DNA of 64,000 bases from Davidsoniella eucalypti (Eukaryota > Ascomycota > Sordariomycetes > Microascales > Ceratocystidaceae). Every line of letters starts with the position of its first letter. Position 1 is the stretch's first letter. Under the pieces are notes generated by a model, which worked only from the letters and a program-made list of their open reading frames with translations, ran no database searches and was not told the DNA's origin. Positions 21,138 through 32,548 of the stretch are shown here, one piece after another. The translations under genes and the position numbers were made by a program. The DNA lies in contig RMBW01000004.1 of NCBI GenBank assembly GCA_004009845.1, positions 620,001-684,000 of the forward strand, read 5' to 3'.

Positions 21138-21878
21138 GAATTCGCCCGTGGGCCCGCCGCGTCTATTGGCAGCGCGGTGTCATCATTCGGCTCGGTGTTC
21201 AGAACCACCAACAACAACCAGAACAATGCCCCCGGCCGTATCCCGGCCGTCGTTGTCTTTCCGCCGTCTATGTCGCCGCCAGCACCGCAGCGGCCCACGC
21301 GTGCTCTCGGATCACGAGCTATCCGTCCCCAACATACCCTAGATCCCTTGATCATCCCCCCCGTACCCCCTCTACCCGCACACATTCTGCAACAGCAGAA
21401 GCAACAACAGCCCCCGTGGTTTCCACCGCCGCCTACAGCACATGTACGCGCCAATCTTCAGAGCGCACGCCGTGTGGCTGCGCCAGTATCCAGAAAGCTC
21501 ACGCTCGGCATGTTGGCGGCGCCGGCACACGGCACTACAGGTGTTGCTAACAGCAACTACCGTGCCAGCAGCTATTACGGCGACGAAGACACCGAGTACC
21601 CGCCCGTTTCACCGCTCTCGCCAATTCTAAACCAGTTGCGTGAGGCCGCGGCTCGGGCCCGCGGCATTTCTGCCTTCTCTTCTCCTTCTGCGGCCACTCG
21701 GTCCCCCGTGACCGGCCAAACGCCTGTGTCACCAGAGACGCCGGCTTCGGCTGTATCAGCTCGCTGGCGCGCAAAGCGTAAGACCATCATGGAGACCGTG
21801 GGTGGCTGGTGGGATCTGAACCTGCTGGATCGTAAGACGTCCCCGCGGCGGAAGACTTTTATGAAGAGCTGGATTTAA
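21138..21878 (+). pseudogene. In-frame continuation of the MARVEL-like gene after one TAG
   Basis: In the same frame as the upstream exon, 246 codons follow the TAG before a normal TAA. They read E-F-A-R-G-P-A-A-S-I-G-S then a Pro/Gln-rich cytosolic-type tail, ending with an ordered basic segment including T-V-G-G-W-W-D-L-N-L-L-D. Codon third positions are G/C-rich as in real exons. There is no good independent start codon near the beginning. The simplest reading is one 477-codon gene interrupted by a nonsense codon. Alternatives are stop-codon readthrough, a sequencing error, or splicing of a 39-base GTAGGA..GGCAG segment (21134-21172) that would remove the TAG and keep frame, although 39 bases is very short for an intron. 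Confidence 0.55.
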
Positions 21879-22409
21879 TCGGCAGCATCACACAGGCCTT
21901 AATGAGAAAATGCGGCTTCAACTTTTACGCTTAATTTCCTTTGTTCTTTTTTTTTCGGTGGATTCTTGTTTTGCATTGTTTCATGGTGACATCGTCGTCA
22001 TCTTTTAATATGGTTTCTTTTCGTCGTTTATGTTAGTCATCAAAGAAAAAATATACAAAAAACAATATTCTCCGTCGTCTTTAGACGACACAACAATTAT
22101 CCATCGCACACACAGTATGACAGAGGGTGATACAAAGTCTATAATAAATCCTTACTTGGACATTACTCGCTCTTCGCTTTCTAAAGCGTATATTTATGCA
22201 ATAGCTTAGTTAATGATTTATAGATTGTCTGTAAGGCAGACGTTTGATTACAACTCCCGCTCCCCCTAGGATATCACAGTACTAAGAAATGATAATTATA
22301 ATGCTGGTCCATGACTGGTGTCCTGTTCTTGGATATCGATGATATGCCACAAATTGTCCCGAAAAGAAATCTCTCCAAGGGTACACCATTTTGTCGGTGT
22401 CGCTTACGC
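21879..22409. other. Convergent 3' region between MARVEL-like and copper transporter genes
   Basis: 531 bases, AT-rich, with T runs near 21950 and A-rich sequence near 22050 that fit polyadenylation. No gene seen. Confidence 0.55.
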
Positions 22410-23226
22410 TTAACCACAGCATACGGTAGGTTCATTAGACGCGCTGGTGCCAGATTGCCTGGGAAATTGGTGTTAGTTTCTATAGCCATAACCACAGATA
22501 CATTAAGATGTACTTACGAGACGTTGATGGTCTCCCAGTGGAAGATGAACGATCCAATATACGCGCCGATAAAGATGCAGATGATCATGTACCCATTGTA
22601 GTACATGGCGAGTCTGGACGGATATAGGGTTAGTATATGCATAAACTACATATTGAGATACTCAGAGCAGACTTACAGCATGATAAAGTACGCTAGAGCA
22701 AACTGCATCAGATGGAGAAACGCTCTAATAGCCTGCTGGGCAGCATTCGGTCGGAACGGCGGAATGTTGCAACCGGCAGACTTGGACTTGTCACTACCAG
22801 AGTCGGCGTTTGCAGCTGCCGGGGAGCTGCCCAGGGCCGAATTGGCGGCAATGTGCTGGGCAACCAGCCAGCGGTCAAACTCCTTGGACGATCGACGCAG
22901 GAACTCAAGCAGAATCACCATACAGACAACGCCGATACAGGTGCCGGCAAACATGCCTTTGGAGGTGATGTGCCATGACTTGGAAATGAAGCAGGCATCG
23001 ATAGTATACCAGTTCCAGTACATCTAAAGAAAATAGAGTTAGTTTACGCGTCAATGCGTTGAGGGTGCCGTGAGAGCAGCCACGGGTGTTTGTTCTTGCT
23101 TACCTTCATCCGGCAAGACGCCGTGCTTGAAGAGCTCATATTCATATTCATTGTCGAGGTTGCGGTAGCTGCAGTAGAAGTTGCTGTGCTGGACATGTCC
23201 ATAGTCATAGAAGTAGTTGTAGACAT
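22410..23226 (-). CDS. Ctr-family copper transporter
   Basis: Four exons on the minus strand: 23226-23104, 23023-22677, 22613-22518, 22458-22410, giving 204 residues. The N terminus (residues 1-41) is rich in Met, Ser and Thr, with M-T-M-D-M and M-N-M-N-M copper-binding runs. Three membrane helices follow: TM1 around residues 62-80, TM2 with an M-L-L-A-M (MxxxM) motif, and TM3 with G-A-Y-I-G (GxxxG), the signature of Ctr transporters that import Cu(I) as trimers. A loop of about 70 residues separates TM1 and TM2. The last exon of 49 bases adds a tail ending V-C-C-G, whose Cys pair could pass copper to chaperones. Plasma membrane or vacuolar location is not resolved. Copper-response-like motifs lie upstream. 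Confidence 0.9.
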
Positions 23227-24728
23227 GGCGATTGGGTAGACTATATATATACGTATGTTGTAGTATTGTTGTGATGCCCGGTTGATCGGTATTTGTATAA
23301 TATGCGTAATTATAGTGCCAGCAGAAGACAGGAGAAACAACAATGATTATTTCGCCTTTCGATGTAAAGATAAAATATAATGCAAGAAAAAAAGAGAAGC
23401 GGGCCTCCACACAGACACCAAAAAATATAAAAATGTCAAGCTTTTAGTCAAGCTTCTTGGTTCTTATAGCAAAAAACGTCCACACTTCAAAACCGTGCTC
23501 TCCCCCTTCATAACAAGGAAGGAAGTTGCTCGTAGGCAATATGCGGCAACTACCATGTCAGGAAACCTGCTCAAATTTATTGGGTCGTTCGGTCCAGCCC
23601 GAGGTGGGTTCCTTCCCAGCTTCAGACAGCAAGGAAAAGATTTTTTTTTAATAAATTCCCAAGCCGTACTATAACATCACCAAACACACCATAAAAAATC
23701 AAGATATGGTATCATCTCCCTCTTTTTCATATATCGAACTCGCCGGTTGCTTACGAAAACTTGCTCAGTTGCTATCACGAAATGCTTCCAACCCGGTCGC
23801 TCAATCTTGCTCAGTTTCCATTTGGCGTCTGCTTACATTTTTTTATCCTCTACAAGAGCTAATGTGCTCACGATGATTGCGATGCTGTTCATTATAGCTA
23901 TGTACTCTTTTTTTTTTTTTTTTTTTTCTTAGTCTTGAATACTAGGTCTCTCTATTTCCATTTCCTTGTCCGGTGATTGTCAAAGACTTGCAGTCACAAA
24001 CTAAGTGATCTCCGGCTACGACGACATGTTTGCGTATCGTCATTCTTCTCTTAGGTTTTCTTGGGATTGTGTGTTCCCGATCAGGCCAAAGTCACTGCGC
24101 TAGCGAGGCCATTTGAGCAAGTTTCTGTTGGCTTCCAGGCCATCTTAAACTGGGTCTCATACTCTTGGCTCTGGCAGACACACACCCCCGGCCTCCATCG
24201 AAGCAATAAGGAACCTTAGTTGACGACTCGAGATCCTTTACAGAACCAGATCTCACATTCTGTGTATATTCGAGAGAGAATATCTGTCAGCCCATAGTTC
24301 ATGTTGACTCCATATAACGCAAACACTTGCATGTACCTACATACACATGTAGTTATATTGAAGCTAGCCTCAGGCTCCTTTGTCCAACCATGGAAGACTT
24401 GTAGTAGGCACTGCTAATCCACCGAACACTCAAAAACATCTGTCAATGGGATGAACCTTCAGGTCCGCGTTTGTTTGTGATTGTCAATTGATTCTTTACC
24501 ACGGTAACACAATACATGAGATCGCCCATCTGCTCAACTCCCCAGTCACGTTGTCAATCTTTAGCCAGACGATCACCCGCTATCCTATGGTCACTTCTGT
24601 CAGAAATAATATCAATTACTTCAACCCCCGCAAGCCATACCAAGCTTCTTTCCACCTTCTCCTTCCATCTCATTTCTTATACATAAGTAAATTCTTCAGC
24701 TGCTGTTCTTCCTCATCTTTGTACAGTC
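23227..24728. promoter_or_regulatory. Upstream region of the copper transporter with Mac1-like motifs
   Basis: The interval has one TGTGCTCA at 23863-23870, TTGCTCA at 23761-23767 and 23807-23813, TTGCTCG at 23526-23532, TGCTCA at 23568-23573, and the inverted form TGAGCAA at 24114-24120. These match the yeast Mac1 element (TTTGCTC[A/G] core) and the TGTGCTCA motif reported for the Aspergillus Mac1 factor, which activates copper uptake genes under copper shortage. All lie 300-900 bases upstream of the transporter start. A T run at 23909-23931 and the 3' end of the hemerythrin gene are also here. No further gene is seen. Confidence 0.6.
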
Positions 24729-25767
24729 TTACTCTTGTTCTGGAAATTTGATCGCATACAGCTCTCTAGGCGTCTGGCCCCCATCGCAGCTTGAAAACTT
24801 CCACCAACTTCCATAGTATGCGCCAGCCAGGTTCACGAGGCCCCATTTGATCGGCGCTGGCATAGGTGGCCAGTTCTTCCATAACCCTTCCTCTGCCGTA
24901 CCGTCAAGGTTCAGCAAGAAAAACGGCACGGCATCCGATACGCCGGCTTTGCTGACAGTGGCCTTTCCCCATGTCTTGAAAAGCGCAGATGCCTCGGCTG
25001 CTTCTTCTGAGCCCTCCTTAGGCGCGTTTTCGTGTAGGTGAAGTCCGGCAATCGTTGCGATCTCGTTATGGAAATGTGTTTCAAAGGGTGCCATGAAGCT
25101 GTCCATAATAGACACTAGCTTGGGTCCAGAAAAACTGCTCGGGGAATCAAGTGTTTGCAGGTAGTTTGCGAATTCAGTCATGCCGGCCATGAAAGATTCT
25201 ACAGATTTTTTCACCTACGGTTAGCATATCTACTATATGGCGAACCTTGCGGCTACCTATTTGTCATGTGAAGTCTATCTCACCATGCTCTTCGAGAGTC
25301 TCCGTCCAGATTTTATCATCCTTGAGCATATCTTGGATCTTCGGGAACAGGTTCTCTTCCTCGTCGTCGTGATGCGAGACAACAAACTTGTGCCATGTCT
25401 TCGAGTAGCCAATAAAGGCGGCCTTGTCTGCTTCGGGTACACGTTTGGCCTGTAGGTAGATTGAGTTGAAGCCGCGGATGACGGTGTTGTGAAGCAAGCC
25501 CATGTGCGAAGCACCAGTGGTGAAAATATCGGTCTATCATAAACATAAGTCGACGAACTGTCAGATACCACAATCACCAGAATGTATGTATTCTCTATCC
25601 AGATTACTTACCCGCTTTGTCTCATATACAGGCGTTACCACTAGCTTCATCGGGGCATCTGCCCATTGTGCGGCGCCACTTGGTGGTGTCGATGCCATCA
25701 TGAACGGCGATTGATACAGTATTAGACTAGCTAGTATTGTCAAGAACGACAGTATAGCACCAAGCAT
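24729..25767 (-). CDS. Membrane-anchored hemerythrin-like (HHE) protein
   Basis: Three exons on the minus strand: 25767-25612, 25533-25284, 25198-24729, giving 291 residues. An uncleaved-type hydrophobic segment at residues 2-20 suggests a signal anchor or signal peptide. The rest matches hemerythrin HHE cation-binding proteins: M-G-L-L-H-N, W-H-K-F-V-V-S-H-H-D-D-E-E, L-E-E-H-E-S-F and F-E-T-H-F-H-N-E supply His and acidic ligands for a di-metal (usually iron) centre. For the last intron the acceptor at 25199 was chosen because only it keeps the frame and yields the family's H-x-x-F pattern; the AG 16 bases upstream breaks the frame. Substrate and role are unknown. It sits between a copper and a zinc transporter gene on the same strand. 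Confidence 0.82.
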
Positions 25768-27122
25768 TCTTGTGTCGGTAAGAGAGAAAGAAAGGAAGAA
25801 ATCGTGCGGCAAGATGTTTGTGAATAGCTGTCTATTTGAAGAAAGACTAAGAATATGGAGGGGCGGGCTGTTGTAGTCGAGAAAACGTTGGGTAGCTATC
25901 CAGATATGGGCTGATATGACACATGAACAGAGACAAGCCAGCCAATGACAACTGAATCGTATCACTCAATGTCCGTTTCGAATGACGTCTGTCTGGCTCG
26001 GGTATCAAATAGGCAACCGCACAAAAACAAAACATAAGAGGACAGAAGTAGAGGAAACAAGGTGATAAAAAGAAACAGGATTGAACCGGTTCTATATCAA
26101 CATCGCTCGATCGGACAAAAACCTCCGTATACTTCTCCACGTTTCTTCTTAACTCCGTTAATCACTTCTTACAAAGCATGCATTTCATGTCTGTCTATAC
26201 TCTAGCATTCTCACAGTTAAAGCACTCGAAACTATACAGCTGATTTGTGCATGGTAGGCGAAGTATAACTGTCATAAAACACCTTTGAATAACGATTTAT
26301 TAACCAATTTTGGTTTTTGGGTGATTCAACTCCGTAAAGAATCCCCCGTCAGCTTCAGTGAATCTGCACAACGACGCAATGCTGATAAATGTACGTAGTT
26401 GATTGGCTTCAAAGTCCGGTTTTCTTCGCATTCGGTAAAACGTCAATAATCATGCTATGTAAACAAAAAAAGCATATATTTGACTTACGTAGTGTGTAAA
26501 CTTAGTAAGTTACTTTTCTCTTTTCCAACTAGCTATAACCCAGCTCCTACAAACCCTAACACATAGATACGTACATACCCAACTCGAACAATTTCACATG
26601 CTTCAGAAAAGGTCTTCTTTAGGGAATATGGACTTTTTTATGTATATATACAACCTCTATTATTCGCTTATCCTATTCGACCTGAAATAGCCCGTTTCGA
26701 TAATGATATCCAGTAATAATGACAATAATTCAACACGCTTTTTTTAACCTCCTGTAAGAGGAGACGGAAAAAAGTACATGATGTCAAATTTATAATTTAC
26801 AGTAGAAAAATAGAAAAGAAAGTAAGAAAGAACTAAACAGGCTGATGGTGATACAGTAGCTAAGTCAAAAAGAAAAGAAATATGAGGAAAGAAAATGAGT
26901 AATGTATCTATGCAATGAATGGTACACAAGAAAATGCAACTGAGAAAAAAGTATAGGAAACGAGAGCCCAATAAGGGAATCCAAAAGACAAGTATAACGA
27001 CAAAAGGAAATGTAGCAAGAACGAAAAACAAGAATATGGAAAATCCTCACCAAAAATAGATATATCTAGCACAAAATAAATAAAAGTAGCAACAACCAAG
27101 ACTAAATGGCATCGAACTTTGC
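25768..27122. other. 1.35 kb region upstream of the hemerythrin-like gene
   Basis: AT-rich sequence carrying the hemerythrin gene promoter and the 3' region of the ZIP gene. A telobox-like AAACCCTAA occurs near 26551. ORFs at 26744-27099 are low-complexity Phe/Leu/Ser translations and are not supported as genes. Confidence 0.45.
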
Positions 27123-28614
27123 TTAGGCAAACGCACCCACGAGTGACATGAGCATAGCTCCGGAAACCACGGCAATGAACGCATTACGTCGTCTCGTGCC
27201 CTTCAGCGACTTGTAGCTCTTCTCCGAAAGGAAATCTTCCGCTAGTAGCTGTACCATACCGGCGAACAGGAGCAGACCAGCTGAGATGGCATTCATGATA
27301 CCGACCATCAACAAACCGGTCTGGCTCTGTGGGTCATAGAGCCCGTGTACGAGCAGACCAATGGCCTGACCGATGGGTGTCGTGGTACCGAAGGCCAGTA
27401 CCATGAGCCATGGCTGTAATGAGCGTCGCGGAAAATGTAGCGCTGCGATGCGGCTACCGAGCGCAAGACCCTCGAAACATTGGTGGAAGCTGATGGCGAT
27501 GAGGAACACGACGAACGCCGGGCCTGTTGCGACGGAGATAGCCATGCCGATAAATATACTGTGGAATAGGATTCCAGCCTCAAGCAGTACGCACTGTAAG
27601 AACCGCCGGCGCTGCTCCTCCTGGATGTTCTCGGGGACGTCCTGGATATCAAGTTCTGCGCCAAAGCTGTGCGACCCGGAGGCTTCAGCATTGTTGCCGT
27701 GGTTCATGGGAGCAATGGGGTCGTCGATATCGTCAATATCAAAATCGCTAGACTCGTTGTCACTAAATGACTGGCTGTTATGCTTGCGATGCGGTGCGTT
27801 CGGGGTGGTCGGTGTCATGGCCGGTAGCGGAGATACGCCAGCAACTAGACTCTCGGTAGCTTCAGGGTCGTCTCTCGAGGCGACACGAAGGTGTCTCGTC
27901 TGCGGCCGTGACCGACTATTGCCGTTGCCGTCTAACTTATTGAAGTCGCCATCAGTCTCATCCCATTCAGTGTGACAGTGGGCATGAGAATGGCCAGCGC
28001 CCCTGGTCGTCAGGTACATCTCGACCGAGACGATGACTAGCATGGCACACATGGCTATAAAGCCTGGCAATGGAGGGTAGCCCTCGTTGAACAAGTATGG
28101 TAAACATGGGTCGTTGAGCGAGTTGAACGCGGTTGGCAGAAGATGGACGAAGCCGGTGGCAAGAAGCACGCCAGTGCCGAAATGTTGGCATAGAAATATT
28201 ATTTTGGCCTGAATCGAGCTGCTCGAGGTACTTGTCGGTGATATTCGTCTCGAGAACAGAGGGAATGCGCATGCTATAGTGGTACGATCGTCGGCGTTAG
28301 TAGACGGCTCTGTAGCAAATGGTTATGTTTGCATGGCGTATACGTACCCAATGTGCTGACAAAGAGAATCAGGCCTAGTGCAGCAAGATGTAATGGTGTG
28401 TTGTATGCTCCTCGGTCGCCTCCACCGCACTGCGGCTTAGTATTAGTGGCTGTCGCATCTCGGCGCGCGAGCTCGGCTAATAGGATGTCGGTGGACATGG
28501 AAGCCCACGATGCGTCTACTAAGGCGGGTGATAGGGTTAGAAAACGAGCTCGGGGAACACAGCAACTGCGCCCATAACGGCACAGAAATTGGCTAAAAAC
28601 TGACCTGAAGCCAT
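27123..28614 (-). CDS. ZIP-family zinc transporter
   Basis: Three exons on the minus strand: 28614-28605 (only 10 bases), 28518-28348, 28273-27123, giving 443 residues. The first exon M-A-S plus one base splices by GTCAGT..CTTAG to continue V-D-A-S-W-A-S-M; a start at the later ATG (28498) is the alternative. Helices 1-3 include H-F-G-T-G-V-L-L-A-T-G-F-V-H-L-L-P. A variable loop has a histidine-rich H-S-H-A-H-C-H motif (about 155-161) and a long acidic serine stretch. Helices IV and V hold H-S-I-F-I-G and H-Q-C-F-E-G, the metal-binding signatures of ZIP carriers. Fungal members (Zrt1/Zrt2 type) import Zn2+ across the plasma membrane. Confidence 0.9.
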
Positions 28615-31385
28615 GGCGCTTGTGTTATAACAGCAGAGTGTGTGTGCAAAGGTGGTTGTGGTTATGAGAGTCTATGATGATATATATCCCTGGAACAGGC
28701 GAAGATCCAGCAACAACCTCGGACACTGAATATCGAGCGAGTGGCAAATGAAATAAGCGGAGATCTAGTGCGAGAGCAGCTAGCAGACCGAAGCGAGTGA
28801 AATCGATTGATGTTGGTGTCTCATGTATGTACTTTGCATTTAGCAAAACATTGGCCGTAGAAGGGGATGACGGCAGTAAGCAGCAGGTAGTGTGGTATGG
28901 CTATAGATGTGTGCCAAAGCAGGATAATCGTGCAGTAAGTCAAGAGAGAAGCCAGCTAGAAAAAAAGAAGGAAAAAAAGGGAAAAAATTACACAAGGAAT
29001 GCCCTGATGAAAGCAGCGGAAAAGAACAGAAAAAAGAAAGAATAAAATAGCGGTAGGGAACGACAAAATGCTAGCGAAAGCGTAATGGAAGGGGAAAGGA
29101 ATATTATCAGATGCTAGGCATGCCTTGAAAGAAAAGAAAAATAGCAAGATGCAAGGTTAAGCAATGTTAAATGTCAACGTAAAACGAACTTCAACTTCGT
29201 GAGCCTTTATTTGGTTCGGTACGGGAAGAAATCGAGGCTTCTAATGTAGGTACGTAGTATTTCAATGCTTCTAGAGCATCGCAGCCAAATAACAGAAACT
29301 GAAAATCAACTAACTAACCCCCAAAATTTTTCCATCTTATGTAATAACAAAACATCAAAATAGCATTCAAAATTTAAGGAATAAACGCTACGGAAAGGTT
29401 GATGCCGCTGTAAATAACAGCCAAAAATAACACCAACACAATACAGCAACTACAGTAAGTAGCAAAACCAACCAAGTCCAATAGGAAGGAAGAGGCCAGG
29501 CCCCCAGACAACGATGCACCAAAAAGGAGTGGGGCAGTGTGCAATTACAGGCGTTACAGTTGCTCCATCGGCCCGTACCAAATACATTAGTACACAATGT
29601 GTCTATCCCTCTATAAGGCCTTGTACAGTGTACCCAAACCTGCTTTCTTTTAGGGCTTTTAAGCAGCCATTGATTTATTTGACAAGACCTCAACAATAGC
29701 ACAATGGCTGGTTGAACCCAAGTGAACTAACTGGGCTGCTCCGGAAAGTTCGGGCCTCATCTCTATAGTTGATGTACAATCCAATAACAATGCTACTGTT
29801 TTTGGCAAAGTCAGGGGCGATCAAACACAATTCGCCATCGAAACAACGACTTGGTATCAAGTATACCTTGAGAGCAACAAGCTACAATTCTAAAAAGGTG
29901 GCTTGTTCTCGTCATATTGATCCGAGAAAAGCTCTGCCCAGTACAAGATAAATCGCAGCTAAAGAAGAAAACGCCTCCGGAACGATCCGTACCGTCCCGT
30001 GGTCTGAAAGGGGCCTCTCGGCCTTTAATGGACAAGAGGGTTCTCTTCTTGGCTTGCCCTTGACGTCTTGTCCCTCCCACTGTTGTTCTCTTGGTCACAG
30101 CTAACGGTTCAGGAATCAATACAACACCACTAACCCATGCACTAAATAGATCTGGACTACGTATCAATCCTTGCTGCGCCTTCAACCACTAATTTCGCGA
30201 GCAATCCAACGTACTACTTACTTGAGTTTTGCTACTCAGTTTTTGATTAACACTTGAACTCTCTACGTATTTCTTAAATTCTACTACTCGTGCCACGCCT
30301 CACTCCATACATGTATGTTGCTACCCAGGCAAGTCTGCTAGTACACTGAGTTGGCCACTTTCGTGTCATACTATTTAACCACCATTTTTATTTTCGTGAT
30401 ATCTTCAACAATTACCATAAAATCTAAAATTCATCACGTGTTTCACGCGCTGCTGTTATTAAGCAAGCAATAGCATATCATTTCGAAGACCCGAGGTTCT
30501 AGTTGCAACTATTGCGTCCGCCCTTCATCACCACTTCAAAAAGGCCAAACTACCTTCAACGGCACGTCAACAACGTAGTGGCCTATCTTGACATTTCTTT
30601 ATACCAAAGTCGGCATTCCCCTCGCGAGTTCAATGATTAAAAGGCTGATGTTGGTGTCTTCCAGCCAGTGAAATCATTGTTCGCCAGGGCACTGAGTTGG
30701 CCACTTTACATACCAAGAAGTCTCGGCACCATACAATTAGCGACACATGGTCTTAAATACTCTATCCTCCAGCCCAGTATTCTCGTGTAAGCAGGACCTG
30801 GCCACAAGCGGTCCTAGCTTTGCAGTACCAAGAAGCTTCATTCTCCACCCTCCCCTTGATATCTTTGCTTGAAAGCCACCACTAGCTTTTCTTCTATGTG
30901 TATCTTTATATGTATTCTATGGTTCTACGTGTCATCTTACTACATCTATCAACAAATACATCCATCCACTACCATATGTGTTATATGGCTTTATTGCCTA
31001 TTCAGGTATAACGTCACGCACTCAATATTATTTCTTTCAGTCAGCAAAAGCTTGAAGACTAAATATGCAAGTACATATATACAAACTAGGGTTAATGGAG
31101 TACAAGCTTTTCTGGTATGGGTTTATGAACAGGGTCCCTTACACCACGATCGACACCACCAGACAGATCATGTAGATAACCATGTACGCTCTCCAAACAA
31201 TTGTTTCATACAAGATATTTCATTAAAGTTCAGTAGGCGAACACAAGTTATATGCATATAGTGATCGACTTGCTAGGAAGCTAGGCTTAGTATTGTTCAT
31301 TTACTAGCCTAGATTGTGCGCCTGCACTCGTTCATATTGGACCATCATCCATGCCAGATCAAACAACCCGAATTTCGCTAGTAAA
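28615..31385. other. 2.8 kb intergenic region between ZIP and RPN11 genes
   Basis: Contains the ZIP promoter and the RPN11 3' region. No ORF shows coding character. An 18-base direct repeat is listed separately. Several ORFs of 60-130 codons here have no recognisable domains and are taken as chance. Confidence 0.45.
30344..30707. repeat. 18-base direct repeat pair
   Basis: CACTGAGTTGGCCACTTT occurs exactly at 30344-30361 and again at 30690-30707, same orientation, 346 bases apart. Nothing obvious surrounds the copies that would mark a mobile element. Confidence 0.7.
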
Positions 31386-32548
31386 TCATAAGTCTTCCTC
31401 AACCTCCATGCTATCACCAGCTTCCGTACGGCAGGTTGACAGCTCCTTCTTGGGCATGGTTGCCTCTTTGTCGATAAGTTGTCTTGATACCGAAACAATA
31501 TTGTCTTCGATCAATTTCTGACCAACATCCTCCATGTGCTTCTTGGGATCGAGCTTTCCGACATAACGAGTCTTGAGCTGGTCTTTTGTGAGCTCCGTCT
31601 CTTCCTTGACGCGCTTCTCGTAACCATCGGCTAGTGTCACTAATCTCTCCATACGTTCCTTGTTTTTTAGGCCTTCAGACCGGAAATCATCCATCTCTAA
31701 CGCCTCTGTCCACACGTGCTTGTGAAGGTTCATGAGCATGTTTTCCTCTAGTGCCGTTTTACGGTAATCGATGGCAATAGAGTAGTAGTGTCTGTTGAGG
31801 CCATGAATCAAAGCTTGAATCGAAGGTTTGTTGAGGTGGCCCAGGTTGCTAGTGCTCTGACGAGGCTCTTGACCAAGCATGAGTGACTGAGGGTTGATCA
31901 ACCGGAAAGCGTCAATGACAACTTTGCCCTTAACGGACTGGATGGGGTCGATGACAACAGCGACGGCTCGGGGAGTCAGTTGCTCGAAAGACTGTTGGGT
32001 GTGGATATCAACCGATGAAAGCCAGCAACCAAAACCGGGATGGGAGTGATACCAACCGACTACAGTTTCGGGTCTAGAAAGAACATGTTAGATCATAACC
32101 CTGTGATTGGAGGGGTAATTCCAGGCAAAAGCGAGCGCACTTACCTGCCGGTTTGTCTCAACATATCCATCATCTTGGTCTGGAAAACAGGATCGACAGC
32201 CTCAACACTAACACCAGTACCGCTCTGAGGCATAGCAAAGACATCTACAACGCGGACGGTGAAGTCATCAACAAACTCTCCCAGCATCAAGCCCATGACT
32301 TCCATAGGTACACCAGCGCGGCCGTGCCGAAGCATCTTGAGTAGAGCTAGGGACGAGATGTGGACAGTTTCGGAGTTGTCGATAAGGGCGCCATTATCCT
32401 AAGCATATCAGAACTTGTTAGTATTGTACTGATATCCGCACCAATGGCTTTGTGTAGAGAACACAAGGCTGAGAATGAGCTTGCTTACACTTGGTTGCTG
32501 TCCGCCAAACGGCATGCTGGGGTTGAGAAGTGATCTGAATCTATCCAT
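31386..32548 (-). CDS. RPN11: 26S proteasome lid deubiquitinase Rpn11
   Basis: Three exons on the minus strand: 32548-32489, 32398-32145, 32073-31386, giving 333 residues; all junctions keep frame. The protein begins M-D-R-F-R-S-L-L. The JAMM/MPN+ zinc metalloprotease motif is complete: H114-S-H116-P-G-F-G-C-W-L-S124-S-V-D127, with the upstream glutamate in P-M-E-V-M-G-L-M-L-G. The C-terminal helical part (S-I-A-I-D-Y-R-K onward) is typical. Rpn11 removes ubiquitin chains from substrates during degradation by the 26S proteasome. Length is slightly above the usual 306-310 residues, the extra lying at the C terminus (ending M-E-V-E-E-D-L). It is transcribed divergently from the histone deacetylase gene. 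Confidence 0.95.

Noticed and set aside
26076..26096. GGTTCAATCC-like B box on the minus strand, possible tRNA
   Set aside because: The flanking bases do not form a T-stem, and no A box or acceptor stem is present at the right spacing.
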